A DNA stretch of 64,000 nt from Flavobacterium aciduliphilum (lineage in GTDB: Bacteria > Bacteroidota > Bacteroidia > Flavobacteriales > Flavobacteriaceae). The notes under the pieces are model-generated. The model saw only the letters and a list, made by a program, of their open reading frames with translations. It did not search any database and had not been told where the DNA came from. Below, one piece after another: positions 38,155 through 47,013 of the stretch (within the stretch, counting starts at the first letter, position 1; each line of letters starts with the position of its first letter). The stretch is from the NCBI RefSeq assembly GCF_003268855.1, contig NZ_QLSZ01000001.1, forward strand, positions 321,369-385,368. Reading direction: 5' to 3'. The translations under genes and the position numbers were made by a program.

Positions 38155-39240
38155 ATGATACAAAAAATAACATTTCTCACCTTGATTTTTATTCTTTTTA
38201 GCTGTTCTACAGAACACAGTGAGTCTAATACAAGTGCTGATAACATGTATTTCCCTCCTACAGATGGAAGTACGACATGGGAAACAAAATCCATTACCGA
38301 TTTGGGTTGGAATGTTAGCGCTGTTCAACCGTTGCTGGATTATTTGCAAGAAAAAAATTCGAAATCATTCATCATTTTAGGCAATGGGCGTATCGTTTTA
38401 GAGCACTATTTTAATGGCCATACTGCGTCTACCCTTTGGAAATGGAATAGTGCTGGAAAAACACTAACCTCAACAGTTGCAGGAATTGCTGCACAAGAAG
38501 GTTTACTTAATCTAAACAATAAAGTATCGGATTATATCGGAACGGGGTGGACTAGCGCCCCATTGACAAAAGAAAACCTGATTACCTGTAAAAATTTATT
38601 ATGCATGAATTCAGGTCTTGACGATTCTTTAGGAGATGATGTTTCTCCTTCAAATTTGAAATACTTAGCTGATGCAGGGACTCGATGGGCGTATCATAAT
38701 GTTTATGTTAAATTACAAGATGTTGTTGAACAAGCCTCTGGACAACCCTGGAACACGTATTTCAACACAAAATTGCGAGATAAAATTGGCATGGAATCCT
38801 CTGGATTTTGGTATATAGGTACTGGAGCTAACTTAGGTTTGAAAATTTATTTCAGTACTACACGAAGTATGGCTCGATTTGGATTATTAGCCTTAAATAA
38901 AGGAAAATGGAATGGTACTCAAATCATAAACGAAGCGTTTCTAAACGATGCTACTTCAACCTCACAAAACATTAATCAAGCCTACGGCTACTTATGGTGG
39001 CTTAATGGAAAATCCAGTTATCATTTACCTCAAACACAACTTCAATTTAGTGGCTGTTTAATCCCAACAGCACCAAACGACATGTTCTGTGCCTTAGGAA
39101 AAGACGATCAAAAAATCTACGTAATACCTAGTAAAAAAATGGTGATTGTTAGAATGGGTGATGCCGCAGATAGTAGCAATATGGCCTTATCTGATTTTGA
39201 TGAAGTTTTGTGGCAAAAAATAAGCGCCTTATATCCATAA
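38155..39240 (+). CDS. class C beta-lactamase-fold serine hydrolase lipoprotein
   Basis: A 361-residue lipoprotein (lipobox FSC, Cys17). The penicillin-binding fold is shown by the catalytic SxxK motif S99-A-G-K102 and YHN in the RWAYHNVYVKLQDVVEQASG helix. The GYLWWLNGKSSYHLP stretch lies where the third motif is expected. It resembles the broad serine hydrolase family (esterases, D-peptidases); antibiotic resistance should not be inferred. Single gene, preceded by 100 bp of AT-rich DNA. Confidence 0.82.
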   Translation: MIQKITFLTLIFILFSCSTEHSESNTSADNMYFPPTDGSTTWETKSITDLGWNVSAVQPLLDYLQEKNSKSFIILGNGRIVLEHYFNGHTASTLWKWNSAGKTLTSTVAGIAAQEGLLNLNNKVSDYIGTGWTSAPLTKENLITCKNLLCMNSGLDDSLGDDVSPSNLKYLADAGTRWAYHNVYVKLQDVVEQASGQPWNTYFNTKLRDKIGMESSGFWYIGTGANLGLKIYFSTTRSMARFGLLALNKGKWNGTQIINEAFLNDATSTSQNINQAYGYLWWLNGKSSYHLPQTQLQFSGCLIPTAPNDMFCALGKDDQKIYVIPSKKMVIVRMGDAADSSNMALSDFDEVLWQKISALYP

Positions 39241-39255
39241 AGCGCTAGTTTCTTT

Positions 39256-39444
39256 TCACTTAAATATTTTGTTAAAAAACTTAATCAAAGCATATATAAA
39301 TAGGGCAAAAGTTATGAGCTGAAGCCCCATGGCTATATCTGTAAATTTTTTTTCTATAAATTTGGCTAGAATTCCGATTGCTCCACTTATCAACAAGAGT
39401 ATTAATGGGGAAGCCGATTTGAAAAACAAACTCATTTTATTCAT
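39256..39444 (-). CDS. small two-helix membrane protein
   Basis: A 62-residue protein with two predicted membrane helices (SPLILLLISGAIGILAKFI and MGLQLITFALFIYALIKFF). It starts with ATG 6 bp after the ftsY stop, so it is probably the last gene of the ftsY transcript. Function unknown. Confidence 0.6.
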   Translation of the reverse strand: MNKMSLFFKSASPLILLLISGAIGILAKFIEKKFTDIAMGLQLITFALFIYALIKFFNKIFK

Positions 39445-39450
39445 AAAACC

Positions 39451-40404
39451 CTATTTAAAAAAACTATCCACAAATTCGAATTTATTAAATACTTGTAAAT
39501 CGTCAATTCCTTCTCCTACTCCAATATATTTTACTGGGATTTGAAATTGATCTGAAATTCCAATAACCACACCACCTTTTGCCGTTCCGTCCAATTTTGT
39601 GACCGCCAAGCAAGAAACTTCAGTGGCAGCAGTAAATTGTTTCGCTTGTTCAAAAGCATTTTGTCCCGTAGAACCATCTAATACTAAAAGAACATCGTGC
39701 GGCGCATCACTTAGTACTTTTTGCATTACTTTCTTAACCTTTGTAAGCTCATTCATTAATCCAATTTTGTTATGCAAACGCCCCGCAGTGTCAATAATCA
39801 CCACATCCGCATTTTGAGCCACAGCACTTTGCAATGTATCAAAAGCGACAGAAGCAGGGTCACTCCCCATTTGTTGCTTTACAATAGGCACTTGCACCCG
39901 ATCTGCCCATATTTGTAATTGATCGATTGCGGCTGCTCTAAAAGTATCAGAGGCACCCAACACCACTTTTAGTCCGGCTTTTTTAAACTGATATGCTAAT
40001 TTTCCAATAGTTGTCGTTTTTCCTACACCATTAACGCCAACTACCATAATAACATAGGGCTTTTTATTAGCTGGCACAACAAATTCGGAATCATTTCCTG
40101 AGTTTGTCTCCGCCAAAAGTGCTGCAATTTCTTCTCTTAATATTTGATTGAGTTCGTCAGTACCCAAATACTTATCATTGGCAACTCTAGCTTCTATTCG
40201 TTGAATGATTTTTAGAGTTGTTTCTACACCAACATCAGAAGACACCAAAATCTCTTCAAGATGATCTAAAACTTCATCGTCGACCTTAGACTTCCCTGTA
40301 ATAGCTTTAGTGAGTTTAGAAAAAAATGTGGTTTTCGTTTTCTCTAATCCTTTATCTAATGTTTCTTTCTTTTCTGAAGAAAAAATTCTTTTAAAAAAAC
40401 TCAT
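39451..40404 (-). CDS. ftsY: signal recognition particle receptor FtsY
   Basis: A 317-residue SRP GTPase that receives ribosome-SRP complexes at the membrane. The four-helix N domain (~20-100) is followed by the G domain: P-loop GVNGVGKT (123-130), DTFRAAA, DTAGRLHNK and TKLDGTAKGG. The acidic A domain of the E. coli protein is missing, leaving about 20 basic/acidic residues, which is common in this phylum. Its partner Ffh is encoded at 62.5-63.8 kb. Confidence 0.96.
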   Translation of the reverse strand: MSFFKRIFSSEKKETLDKGLEKTKTTFFSKLTKAITGKSKVDDEVLDHLEEILVSSDVGVETTLKIIQRIEARVANDKYLGTDELNQILREEIAALLAETNSGNDSEFVVPANKKPYVIMVVGVNGVGKTTTIGKLAYQFKKAGLKVVLGASDTFRAAAIDQLQIWADRVQVPIVKQQMGSDPASVAFDTLQSAVAQNADVVIIDTAGRLHNKIGLMNELTKVKKVMQKVLSDAPHDVLLVLDGSTGQNAFEQAKQFTAATEVSCLAVTKLDGTAKGGVVIGISDQFQIPVKYIGVGEGIDDLQVFNKFEFVDSFFK

Positions 40405-40468
40405 TTATACAAATTATATTAGTTGTAACACTATTTTGCTACAAAGGTAGAACAAATATAAAAATAAA

Positions 40469-40496
40469 AAAGCTACTCTCGCATGAAAGTAGCTTT
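40469..40496 (-). terminator. terminator after the rpmB-rpmG-DUF4295 operon
   Basis: AAAGCTACT / AGTAGCTTT, 9-bp stem with a 10-base loop and a U-rich minus-strand tail, between DUF4295 and ftsY. Confidence 0.75.
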
Positions 40497-40516
40497 GTTA
40501 TATTATGAATTATGAA

Positions 40517-40669
40517 TTATTTCTTTTTAAGAAACTCATCTACTTCTTCAGGAGACATAATGCTTTCAACGAAAGTATAGGCACCTGTTTTTGGAGATTT
40601 TACCATTTTGATGGCTTTTGTTAATCTCTTTGAAGCTGTTTGTAACGTTGCAACGGTCTTTTTTGCCAT
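40517..40669 (-). CDS. DUF4295 family small protein
   Basis: A 50-residue basic protein found by direct translation. It begins MAKKTVATLQTASKRLTKAI and ends VDEFLKKK. DUF4295 proteins are encoded with L28, L33 and FtsY throughout Bacteroidota and are likely ribosome-associated, although their role is not known. The gap to rpmG is 43 bp. Confidence 0.88.
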   Translation of the reverse strand: MAKKTVATLQTASKRLTKAIKMVKSPKTGAYTFVESIMSPEEVDEFLKKK

Positions 40670-40712
40670 GATTTAACAAGTATTTTTGAATTTTCTATAA
40701 AAAAAATCCGAA

Positions 40713-40895
40713 TTATTTAATTTCTTTATGAACAGTCATTCTCTTTAAGATTGGATTAAATTTTTTAATCTCTAATCTGTCTGGAGTATTTTTTTTGTTT
40801 TTCTTTGTGATATAACGTGAAGTTCCTGGTAAACCAGTTGCTTTGTGCTCTGTGCACTCTAAAATTACTTGAATTCTATTACCTTTCTTTGCCAT
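40713..40895 (-). CDS. rpmG: 50S ribosomal protein L33
   Basis: A 60-residue protein with the L33 pattern [33 protein letters not shown] and [14 protein letters not shown]. Only one Cys remains, so this is the zinc-free form. Confidence 0.96.
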   Translation of the reverse strand: MAKKGNRIQVILECTEHKATGLPGTSRYITKKNKKNTPDRLEIKKFNPILKRMTVHKEIK

Positions 40896-40922
40896 CTTAC
40901 TTTATTTTTATTGGAACAAGAA

Positions 40923-41159
40923 TTATTTGATAAACCCTTTAGCTCTTGCGTCTTTTAACACAGCAGCTAATCCATTTTTATTGATTGTTTTAATTGTAGA
41001 CGCTGCTACTCTAAGAGTAACCCATCTGTCTTCTTCAGCAAGATAAAAACGTTTTTTTACTAAGTTCACAGAAAACTTTCTCTTAGTTTTATTCATAGCG
41101 TGAGAAACGTTATTTCCTACCATCGCTCTTTTACCTGTAAGGTCACAAACTCTTGACAT
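40923..41159 (-). CDS. rpmB: 50S ribosomal protein L28
   Basis: A 78-residue protein: [21 protein letters not shown] is the L28 signature, followed by a KRKFSVNL segment and a [12 protein letters not shown] helix. It has a single Cys, hence no zinc ribbon. First gene of the rpmB-rpmG-DUF4295 operon. Confidence 0.96.
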   Translation of the reverse strand: MSRVCDLTGKRAMVGNNVSHAMNKTKRKFSVNLVKKRFYLAEEDRWVTLRVAASTIKTINKNGLAAVLKDARAKGFIK

Positions 41160-41233
41160 TATGCTTTTCTTTTATCGTTATTCAAAATCAGGGTGCAAAG
41201 AAACAAAAAAGAAACCTTATACACAAAAAAATA

Positions 41234-42484
41234 TTACACATTTTTTAAAATTTCTTTTCTCAGCATTTCAAACGCTTTGACAACAGCTCTGTCTATTACT
41301 TTTTCACGAGGTTGTCCAAAATTAAACTCCTCTACTTCAACCCCATAAGGAGTTGCAAGCGCAATACAAACGGTTCCTATTTCAACATCAGAGTCTCCCT
41401 TAAGCGGGCCGGCATTGCCCGTTGTTGCAAGAGCATAATCGGTATTCATTATGTTTTTTACTCCCAATGCCATTTCTTTTGCAACTTCTTTACTCACCAC
41501 AGAGTTTGTTTTAATCACATCTTCAGAAACGTTCAACACAGATACTTTGACATCGGTTGCATAGCTCACTATACTTCCTCTGAAATAGTTCGATGCTCCT
41601 GGAACCGATGTAATCATCTGAGCTATCTTACCTCCTGTACAACTTTCAGCCGTAGCTAATGTCCTTCCTATTTTAGAAAGTTCTCTACCAACAACCACTT
41701 CTATAGGCTCATTATCGTCATAGCCAACCACAATATCGCTAAGTATCGATACTAATTCTGATGCTTTTTGATTTATTAAATTTTCAATATAATTCCTGTC
41801 AAAATCCCTAGCCGTAAGTCGTAATTTCACCCTACCAGGGGCAGGAAGGTAGGCTAACTTAATGTTTTGTGGCAATTCATTTTCCCAAGTTTCAATTCGT
41901 TCTGCCACTAAACTTTCCCCTTGCCCATAGGTTTGGATAGTTTTATGAATAATATAAGGCCTCTTATATTCTTGTACTATCTTGGGAACGACTTCATTCT
42001 CTATCAAGTATTTCATTTCAAAGGGGACACCAGGCAAAGACACATAAACCGTATCTTCCTTTTTCATCCACATTCCAGGAGCAGTTCCATATTTATTAAA
42101 AAGCACATGACATTTTGAAGGCACAAGCGCTTGCTCTTTATTCATTTGGGTAATAGGTCGTTTAAACACACGTTCAATAAGCTCTTTTACATGTTCTAAA
42201 ACTGAGGTATTCTCAATTAAAACATCATCGAAATACTCACAAAACGTTTTTTTTGTGATGTCATCTTTTGTAGGTCCAAGTCCCCCGGTGATAACCACCA
42301 AATCTACATGATTCTGAAATTTCTCAAATGTTTCTAATATTTGCTGTTTATCATCTGAAATCGAGAGCATCTCAACAACCTGCACCCCAACAGCATCTAA
42401 TTCTTTTGCAATAAATCCTGAATTGGTATCTACAATTTGCCCAATTAAAATTTCATCCCCAATAGTTACAATAGCTGCTTTCAT
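41234..42484 (-). CDS. cinA: CinA family nicotinamide-nucleotide amidohydrolase
   Basis: A 416-residue two-domain protein. The N-terminal MoCF-like domain ([32 protein letters not shown]) is linked to ADP-ribose pyrophosphatase activity in the family. The C-terminal domain ([31 protein letters not shown]) corresponds to the NMN deamidase PncC. It would recycle pyridine nucleotides. Despite its historic name, competence is not implied. Confidence 0.93.
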   Translation of the reverse strand: MKAAIVTIGDEILIGQIVDTNSGFIAKELDAVGVQVVEMLSISDDKQQILETFEKFQNHVDLVVITGGLGPTKDDITKKTFCEYFDDVLIENTSVLEHVKELIERVFKRPITQMNKEQALVPSKCHVLFNKYGTAPGMWMKKEDTVYVSLPGVPFEMKYLIENEVVPKIVQEYKRPYIIHKTIQTYGQGESLVAERIETWENELPQNIKLAYLPAPGRVKLRLTARDFDRNYIENLINQKASELVSILSDIVVGYDDNEPIEVVVGRELSKIGRTLATAESCTGGKIAQMITSVPGASNYFRGSIVSYATDVKVSVLNVSEDVIKTNSVVSKEVAKEMALGVKNIMNTDYALATTGNAGPLKGDSDVEIGTVCIALATPYGVEVEEFNFGQPREKVIDRAVVKAFEMLRKEILKNV

Positions 42485-42519
42485 CTGTTAAATCGGATTG
42501 ACTTAATACATTACGTATT

Positions 42520-42864
42520 TTATAAATTAAAGTCTTTTTTTATTTCTTTTATAGCTTTATCCAATTGCGCTTTTAAACTTTTAAAAACCTCCTCTATTTC
42601 TTTTCTCTTTCCTTTAGCTTTTGTCCATGACTCTATTTGAAGTATTTCGTCATACATCATTTCCATTCCTAATAAATCAAGTGTAGGCTTAAGTTTGTGC
42701 GCATAAGAATAGGTTTGGCTATAGTTTTTTTCTTCGATTCCTGATTCAAGATGCATTAGATCATGGGGTACTTCGGCAATAAAAACCTTCATGATTTGCA
42801 ATACAAAATCAGAATCATTGTCTGACAATGCATAAACTTTTGATAAATTGTAGTGTAAAGCCAT
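42520..42864 (-). CDS. Hpt domain phosphotransfer protein
   Basis: A 114-residue stand-alone Hpt protein with the four-helix phosphotransfer fold. The phosphorylatable His56 is in YAHKLKPTLDLLGM. It would relay phosphate between response regulators, but no histidine kinase or regulator is encoded nearby. Its ATG overlaps the stop of the upstream FAH-family gene by one base. Confidence 0.85.
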   Translation of the reverse strand: MALHYNLSKVYALSDNDSDFVLQIMKVFIAEVPHDLMHLESGIEEKNYSQTYSYAHKLKPTLDLLGMEMMYDEILQIESWTKAKGKRKEIEEVFKSLKAQLDKAIKEIKKDFNL

Positions 42865-43475
42865 TATTTAACTTGTATTCTAAACGATTTTTTTTCTTGA
42901 ATAAATCCTTCCAAAATATCGTTGGGTTTAACACGTCCAACTCCTTCTGGAGTTCCTGTAAAAATAATATCTCCTTTTTTTAAGGTCACATATTGGGAAA
43001 CGTATGCAATCAACTCGTTAATATTCCAAATCATCTGTTGGGTATTCCCTTTTTGCACGATTTCTCCATTTTTGTAAAGTTGAAAATCTATATTTTCAGA
43101 AGATTCAAATTGATCTTTCGGATAAAACAACCCAATTACCGCCGAACCATCAAATGCTTTTGCTTTTTCCCATGGTAATCCTTTTTCTTTCAACTTATTT
43201 TGCACATCACGTGCTGTAAAATCAATTCCTAACCCTATTTCGTCATAATAATTAGGCGCAAATTTTGGTTCGATGTATTTACCCACTTTACAAATTTTCA
43301 CAAGAACTTCCACTTCATGATGCACTTCATTTGTAAACTCCGGAATCACAAAAGGATGTTGCTTTAATAAGACAGCCGAATCTGGCTTTAGAAAAAAAAC
43401 AGGTTCTTCTGGCTTTTCATTCTCAAGCTCCTTAATATGATTGACATAATTTCTACCAATACAAATTATCTTCAT
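42864..43475 (-). CDS. fumarylacetoacetate hydrolase family protein
   Basis: A 203-residue member of the FAH family. CIGRNYVNHIKEL, the metal ligands in HHEVEVLV, DFTARDVQ and the terminal GDIIFTGTPEGVG loop are hallmarks. Family enzymes hydrolyse or decarboxylate 2-oxo acids such as acylpyruvates or oxaloacetate; the exact substrate cannot be told. Confidence 0.9.
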   Translation of the reverse strand: MKIICIGRNYVNHIKELENEKPEEPVFFLKPDSAVLLKQHPFVIPEFTNEVHHEVEVLVKICKVGKYIEPKFAPNYYDEIGLGIDFTARDVQNKLKEKGLPWEKAKAFDGSAVIGLFYPKDQFESSENIDFQLYKNGEIVQKGNTQQMIWNINELIAYVSQYVTLKKGDIIFTGTPEGVGRVKPNDILEGFIQEKKSFRIQVK

Positions 43476-43516
43476 TTTAAAACTATGCTAAAAAAGGCTA
43501 CAAAATGCACCTCTTT

Positions 43517-44287
43517 CTATTTCGTATTTAACTTTCTTAATTTAATTCCTGTTAATACTTTTTTAGTATACAGCGGAAAATCGGCTCCTTGAATCCAACC
43601 ATAATATCCAGGTTCTTTCTCAAGTACCTCTTCAACCAATTGTCCTTTATTTTTCCCAAAAGTAAAAATTTCTTGCCCTTTGTCATTTAAAGCAATGAAT
43701 CCAGCAAAATCAACTATTTTTTTTCGGGTAGTAAATTCTGAAAGCGCTTTGATATCATTTTTCAAATCTTCATAACGATCAAGTTGCGCCGTCAATATTT
43801 CATAGGTTGCCATTGTATCTGCTTCGGCAGAATGTGCATTATCGAGATTTTTATTACAATAAAACTTATACGCGGCACTTAATGTTCGCTCTTCTTTTTT
43901 ATGAAAAATTGTTTGAACATCCACTGAAACACGGTTTTTCATATCAAAATCGACTCCAGCACGTAGCAATTCTTCAGCAAGTAACGGAATATCGAATCGG
44001 TCGGAATTGAATCCCGCCAAATCAGCATCTTTAATCATGTTGTGAATATGAGAAGCCAATTCTTTGAATGTAGGTTCATGGGCTACTTTTTCGTCGGTAA
44101 TACCATGCACTGCAGTAGTTTGTGGCGGAATTGGAATGGTGGGATTGACCAACCATGTCTTACTTTCTTTATTCCCATTTGGATACACTTTGAAAATCGA
44201 AATCTCTACAACTCGATCTCTTGCCACATCAATTCCAGTTGTTTCAAGATCAAAGAAACAAATAGGCCTATTTAGTTTTAATTCCAT
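43517..44287 (-). CDS. DEDDh 3'-5' exonuclease
   Basis: A 256-residue DnaQ-like exonuclease. Exo I is FFDLETTGID (Asp13, Glu15), Exo II AGFNSDRFD and Exo III AHSAEADT, with the HGITDE segment between. The C-terminal ~65 residues carry a small domain (EIFTFGKNKGQLVEEVL..YYGWIQGADFP) of the DUF3820 type, the same fold as the protein at 11974. It probably trims DNA in repair or RNA; the family does not decide. Confidence 0.9.
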   Translation of the reverse strand: MELKLNRPICFFDLETTGIDVARDRVVEISIFKVYPNGNKESKTWLVNPTIPIPPQTTAVHGITDEKVAHEPTFKELASHIHNMIKDADLAGFNSDRFDIPLLAEELLRAGVDFDMKNRVSVDVQTIFHKKEERTLSAAYKFYCNKNLDNAHSAEADTMATYEILTAQLDRYEDLKNDIKALSEFTTRKKIVDFAGFIALNDKGQEIFTFGKNKGQLVEEVLEKEPGYYGWIQGADFPLYTKKVLTGIKLRKLNTK

Positions 44288-44362
44288 TCTTTTTATATTA
44301 TGCTACAAATATATGATAATGTGTGTGTCGTTTATCGATAGCTTTATTTTTTTACTCACAAA

Positions 44363-44398
44363 AAAAGACTGAGACAATTTAAGCTGACTCAGTCTTTT
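44363..44398 (-). terminator. terminator downstream of the E2 gene
   Basis: AAAAGACTGAG / CTCAGTCTTTT, an 11-bp perfect stem with a 14-base loop and an A6 flank giving U residues on the minus strand. Confidence 0.8.
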
Positions 44399-44419
44399 CA
44401 ATGTTATGTAAAAGTTATT

Positions 44420-45727
44420 TTAAAATTCTCTATTCACATCCCAAGCCTCAAGATAATCGGCTACACGTTTTACAAAACTTCCGCCAAGGGCACCATCTAC
44501 CACTCTATGATCGTAACTGTGTGACAAGAACATTTTTTGACGAATTCCAATAAAATCACCTTCTGGAGTTTCAATAACTGCTGGCACTTTTCGAATAGCA
44601 CCCAATGCTAAAATCCCCACTTGTGGCTGGTTGATAATAGGTGTTCCAAAAACCGAACCAAAAGTTCCTACATTGGTAACCGTATAGGTTCCTCCTTGTG
44701 TATCGTCTGGTTTTAGCTTACCCGCTTTCGCGCGGTTTCCTAAATCATTCACCGCTTTTGCCATTCCCACCAAATTTAACTGGTCTGCATTTTTAATCAC
44801 AGGAACAATTAAATTTCCGTTAGGTAACGCCGCAGCCATACCTAAGTTAATATTTTTCCTTTTGATAATATATTCGCCATCTACAGAAATATTCATTCCT
44901 GGAAAATCTTTCAACGCTTTAGCAACAGCTTCCATAAATATAGGTGTAAAAGTAAGTTTTTCATCTTCACGTTTTTCGAAAGCATTTTTAACGCGATCTC
45001 TCCATTTCACAATATTCGTAACATCCACCTCAATAAAGGATTGTACGTGTGCCGAAGTTTGCACTGAAGCCACCATATAACCTGAAATCAGTTTACGCAT
45101 ACGATCCATTTCAACAATCTCGTCGCCACCATTAACCGATACTGGCGTTGCAATTGGAGTAGTTGCAGCAACTGGTTTAGATGCTACTGGTTGTGAAACC
45201 GATGCTGGAGCCGTCGTTACAGGTTGATTGCTTCTATTTTTTACAAAATTTAAAATATCTTCTTTTGTCACGCGTCCCTCTTTTCCTGAACCTGCAATAC
45301 TTTCTAATTCAGCCAATGACACACCTTCTTCTTTAGCAATGTTTTTCACTAATGGAGAAAAGAATTTGTCAGAACCCGAAAAATCAGCAGGAGCAGCCGT
45401 TTCTTTAGCCACCTCAACCGCTTTAGTGATTTCAGCAACTGCAGGAGCCACGGCTTCTGAAGCTTTAGGAGCTTCTACACTTCCACCTTCTGTTTCAATA
45501 ATAGCAATCGTTTGTCCTACTTGAACCACATCGTTTACTTGAAACAGGAGTTCTACTAGTGTTCCCGAAACTTCACTAGGAACTTCACTATCAACTTTAT
45601 CGGTCGCAATTTCCAATACTGCTTCATCGGCAGCAATAGAATCGCCTACGTTTTTTAACCAATTGGTAATGGTCGCTTCCGCAACACTTTCACCCATTTT
45701 CGGTAATTTCAATTCAAACTTTGCCAT
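44420..45727 (-). CDS. 2-oxoacid dehydrogenase E2 (dihydrolipoyl acyltransferase)
   Basis: A 435-residue E2 core. The single lipoyl domain carries Lys44 in EIATDKVDSEV, then an Ala/Pro linker, an E3/E1-binding domain (~122-160, SPLVKNIAKEEGVSLAEL) and a second linker. The trimeric catalytic domain ends with SHSYDHRVVDGALGG (His407, Asp411). The single lipoyl domain and sequence suggest the branched-chain 2-oxoacid type, but 2-oxoglutarate is not excluded. No E1 or E3 genes are adjacent. Confidence 0.9.
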   Translation of the reverse strand: MAKFELKLPKMGESVAEATITNWLKNVGDSIAADEAVLEIATDKVDSEVPSEVSGTLVELLFQVNDVVQVGQTIAIIETEGGSVEAPKASEAVAPAVAEITKAVEVAKETAAPADFSGSDKFFSPLVKNIAKEEGVSLAELESIAGSGKEGRVTKEDILNFVKNRSNQPVTTAPASVSQPVASKPVAATTPIATPVSVNGGDEIVEMDRMRKLISGYMVASVQTSAHVQSFIEVDVTNIVKWRDRVKNAFEKREDEKLTFTPIFMEAVAKALKDFPGMNISVDGEYIIKRKNINLGMAAALPNGNLIVPVIKNADQLNLVGMAKAVNDLGNRAKAGKLKPDDTQGGTYTVTNVGTFGSVFGTPIINQPQVGILALGAIRKVPAVIETPEGDFIGIRQKMFLSHSYDHRVVDGALGGSFVKRVADYLEAWDVNREF

Positions 45728-45803
45728 ATATCTAAACTAAAGTTGTGTTTTTTAATTATGATTGCAAAATTAGTAATTTTCTCTTCATTTTATAAAGAAT
45801 ATA

Positions 45804-46928
45804 CTAATTTTTTACTTGCCATACTTCTCCTCGATCTATTGCATTATTACTTCCAATCAAATAATTTGAAGTGTAAATATAGTTTTTAAATGTTAAATTT
45901 TTACTTTTATGAGAATTCATAAAAGCGATGATTTCTTTATAACTAAATGATTTGGTGTCAAAAACAACCTCTATTGAGTTTTGAAAATCGTTTTTAAAGT
46001 GGATCAAATCATTCAAAATCGTTTCTTTTTTTCCTGAGTGTAAGTATAGTTTTTCTTTAGAGAAAATCACATATTCATCAATCGCTCTTTTTTGTGAAAC
46101 AGATTGCTTTTTTTTGAGAAATGAAAAAGCCAACGCTCCGATTTTCATAAAAAAATCAAATACAACCGATTTTTTAAAATGTTTGTTGTAAAAAAACTGC
46201 ATGGCTTCTTGAAAACGTTTCATATATTTTTCGTCTCGAATCGTACTCTCTCCTTTATAATGAATTACAGTCGTTTCAGGGAAGTAATAATTGGTTTTCC
46301 CTTTTTGCAGAACCATATAACTCAAATCTATATCGTCAGAATACATGAAGCACTTTTCATCAAATCCTCCTACTTCTAGATATAAATTGCGCTTCATCAC
46401 CATAAAAGCACCTACCAAAATATCCACTTTTCCTGATTGATTTTCAGATAAATGTTGTGCATAATATTTCCCAAAAACATCAGAAAACTTATAGAACCCA
46501 CAAATTTTTGTAATCGCAACCCATGGGGTGGGAACGCCACGCTTACTTTCAGGCAAAAACGTTCCAGTGCCGTCAATCAATTTACAACCTACAACTCCCA
46601 CATTATCTGTCACTTCGAAAAACGCAGCAATCTTTTTAAAAGTATCTTCCGCTACTACTGTATCGGGATTTAAGATGCAAATGTATTCCCCTTTTGCTTG
46701 AGCCACTCCAATATTATTCCCTTTTGGAAACCCTACATTTTCTGTATTTTCAATAAGTTTGACATTAGGAAAACGTTGCTTCATCATAGCACAACTCTCA
46801 TCAGATGAATGATTGTCCACCACAATGATTTCGCCATCCATGCCTTCAAGGGCTTTTTGAACACTTAAAACGCATTGCTCTAAAAAATAGCGCACATTAT
46901 AATTAAGGATGATAACCGATAGTTGCAT
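45804..46928 (-). CDS. glycosyltransferase family 2 protein
   Basis: A 374-residue GT2 enzyme: LSVIILNYNVRYFLEQCVLS, IIVVDNHSSDES, NVGFPKGNNIG, the DxD-type ILNPDTVV and DEKCFMYSDDIDLSYMVLQKG. This is the rhamnosyltransferase-like branch used in O-antigen or exopolysaccharide assembly. The last ~60 residues (FKNYIYTSNYLIGSNNAIDRGEV interrupted) are of unknown role. It is divergent from the ABC-F gene; promoter box TATATTTG at 46933-46940. Confidence 0.88.
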   Translation of the reverse strand: MQLSVIILNYNVRYFLEQCVLSVQKALEGMDGEIIVVDNHSSDESCAMMKQRFPNVKLIENTENVGFPKGNNIGVAQAKGEYICILNPDTVVAEDTFKKIAAFFEVTDNVGVVGCKLIDGTGTFLPESKRGVPTPWVAITKICGFYKFSDVFGKYYAQHLSENQSGKVDILVGAFMVMKRNLYLEVGGFDEKCFMYSDDIDLSYMVLQKGKTNYYFPETTVIHYKGESTIRDEKYMKRFQEAMQFFYNKHFKKSVVFDFFMKIGALAFSFLKKKQSVSQKRAIDEYVIFSKEKLYLHSGKKETILNDLIHFKNDFQNSIEVVFDTKSFSYKEIIAFMNSHKSKNLTFKNYIYTSNYLIGSNNAIDRGEVWQVKN

Positions 46929-46932
46929 AGCG

Positions 46933-46966
46933 CAAATATAAACTTTTTAAAATTCCAAAAAACAAA
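46933..46966 (-). promoter_or_regulatory. promoter of the GT2 gene
   Basis: TTTG (46963-46966), 22-base spacer, TATATTTG (46933-46940) on the minus strand. The -33 element lies in the first copy of a 17-base direct repeat. Confidence 0.5.
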
Positions 46967-46986
46967 TATAAATTCCAAAAAACAAA
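46950..46986. repeat. tandem direct repeat in the GT2/ABC-F divergent promoter region
   Basis: AAATTCCAAAAAACAAA occurs at 46950-46966 and 46970-46986, exactly 20 bases apart, so two copies face the same side of the helix. It may be a regulator site or a duplication of the promoter. Confidence 0.6.
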
Positions 46987-47013
46987 AGTCTATTTTTGCA
47001 AAAAATTACACTT

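Noticed and set aside
38155-39240. Beta-lactam resistance gene
   Set aside because: Only the general serine hydrolase fold with SxxK and YxN is visible; this family is mostly esterases and peptidases.
41234-42484. Competence locus based on the name CinA
   Set aside because: The domains indicate pyridine-nucleotide recycling; no com genes are nearby.
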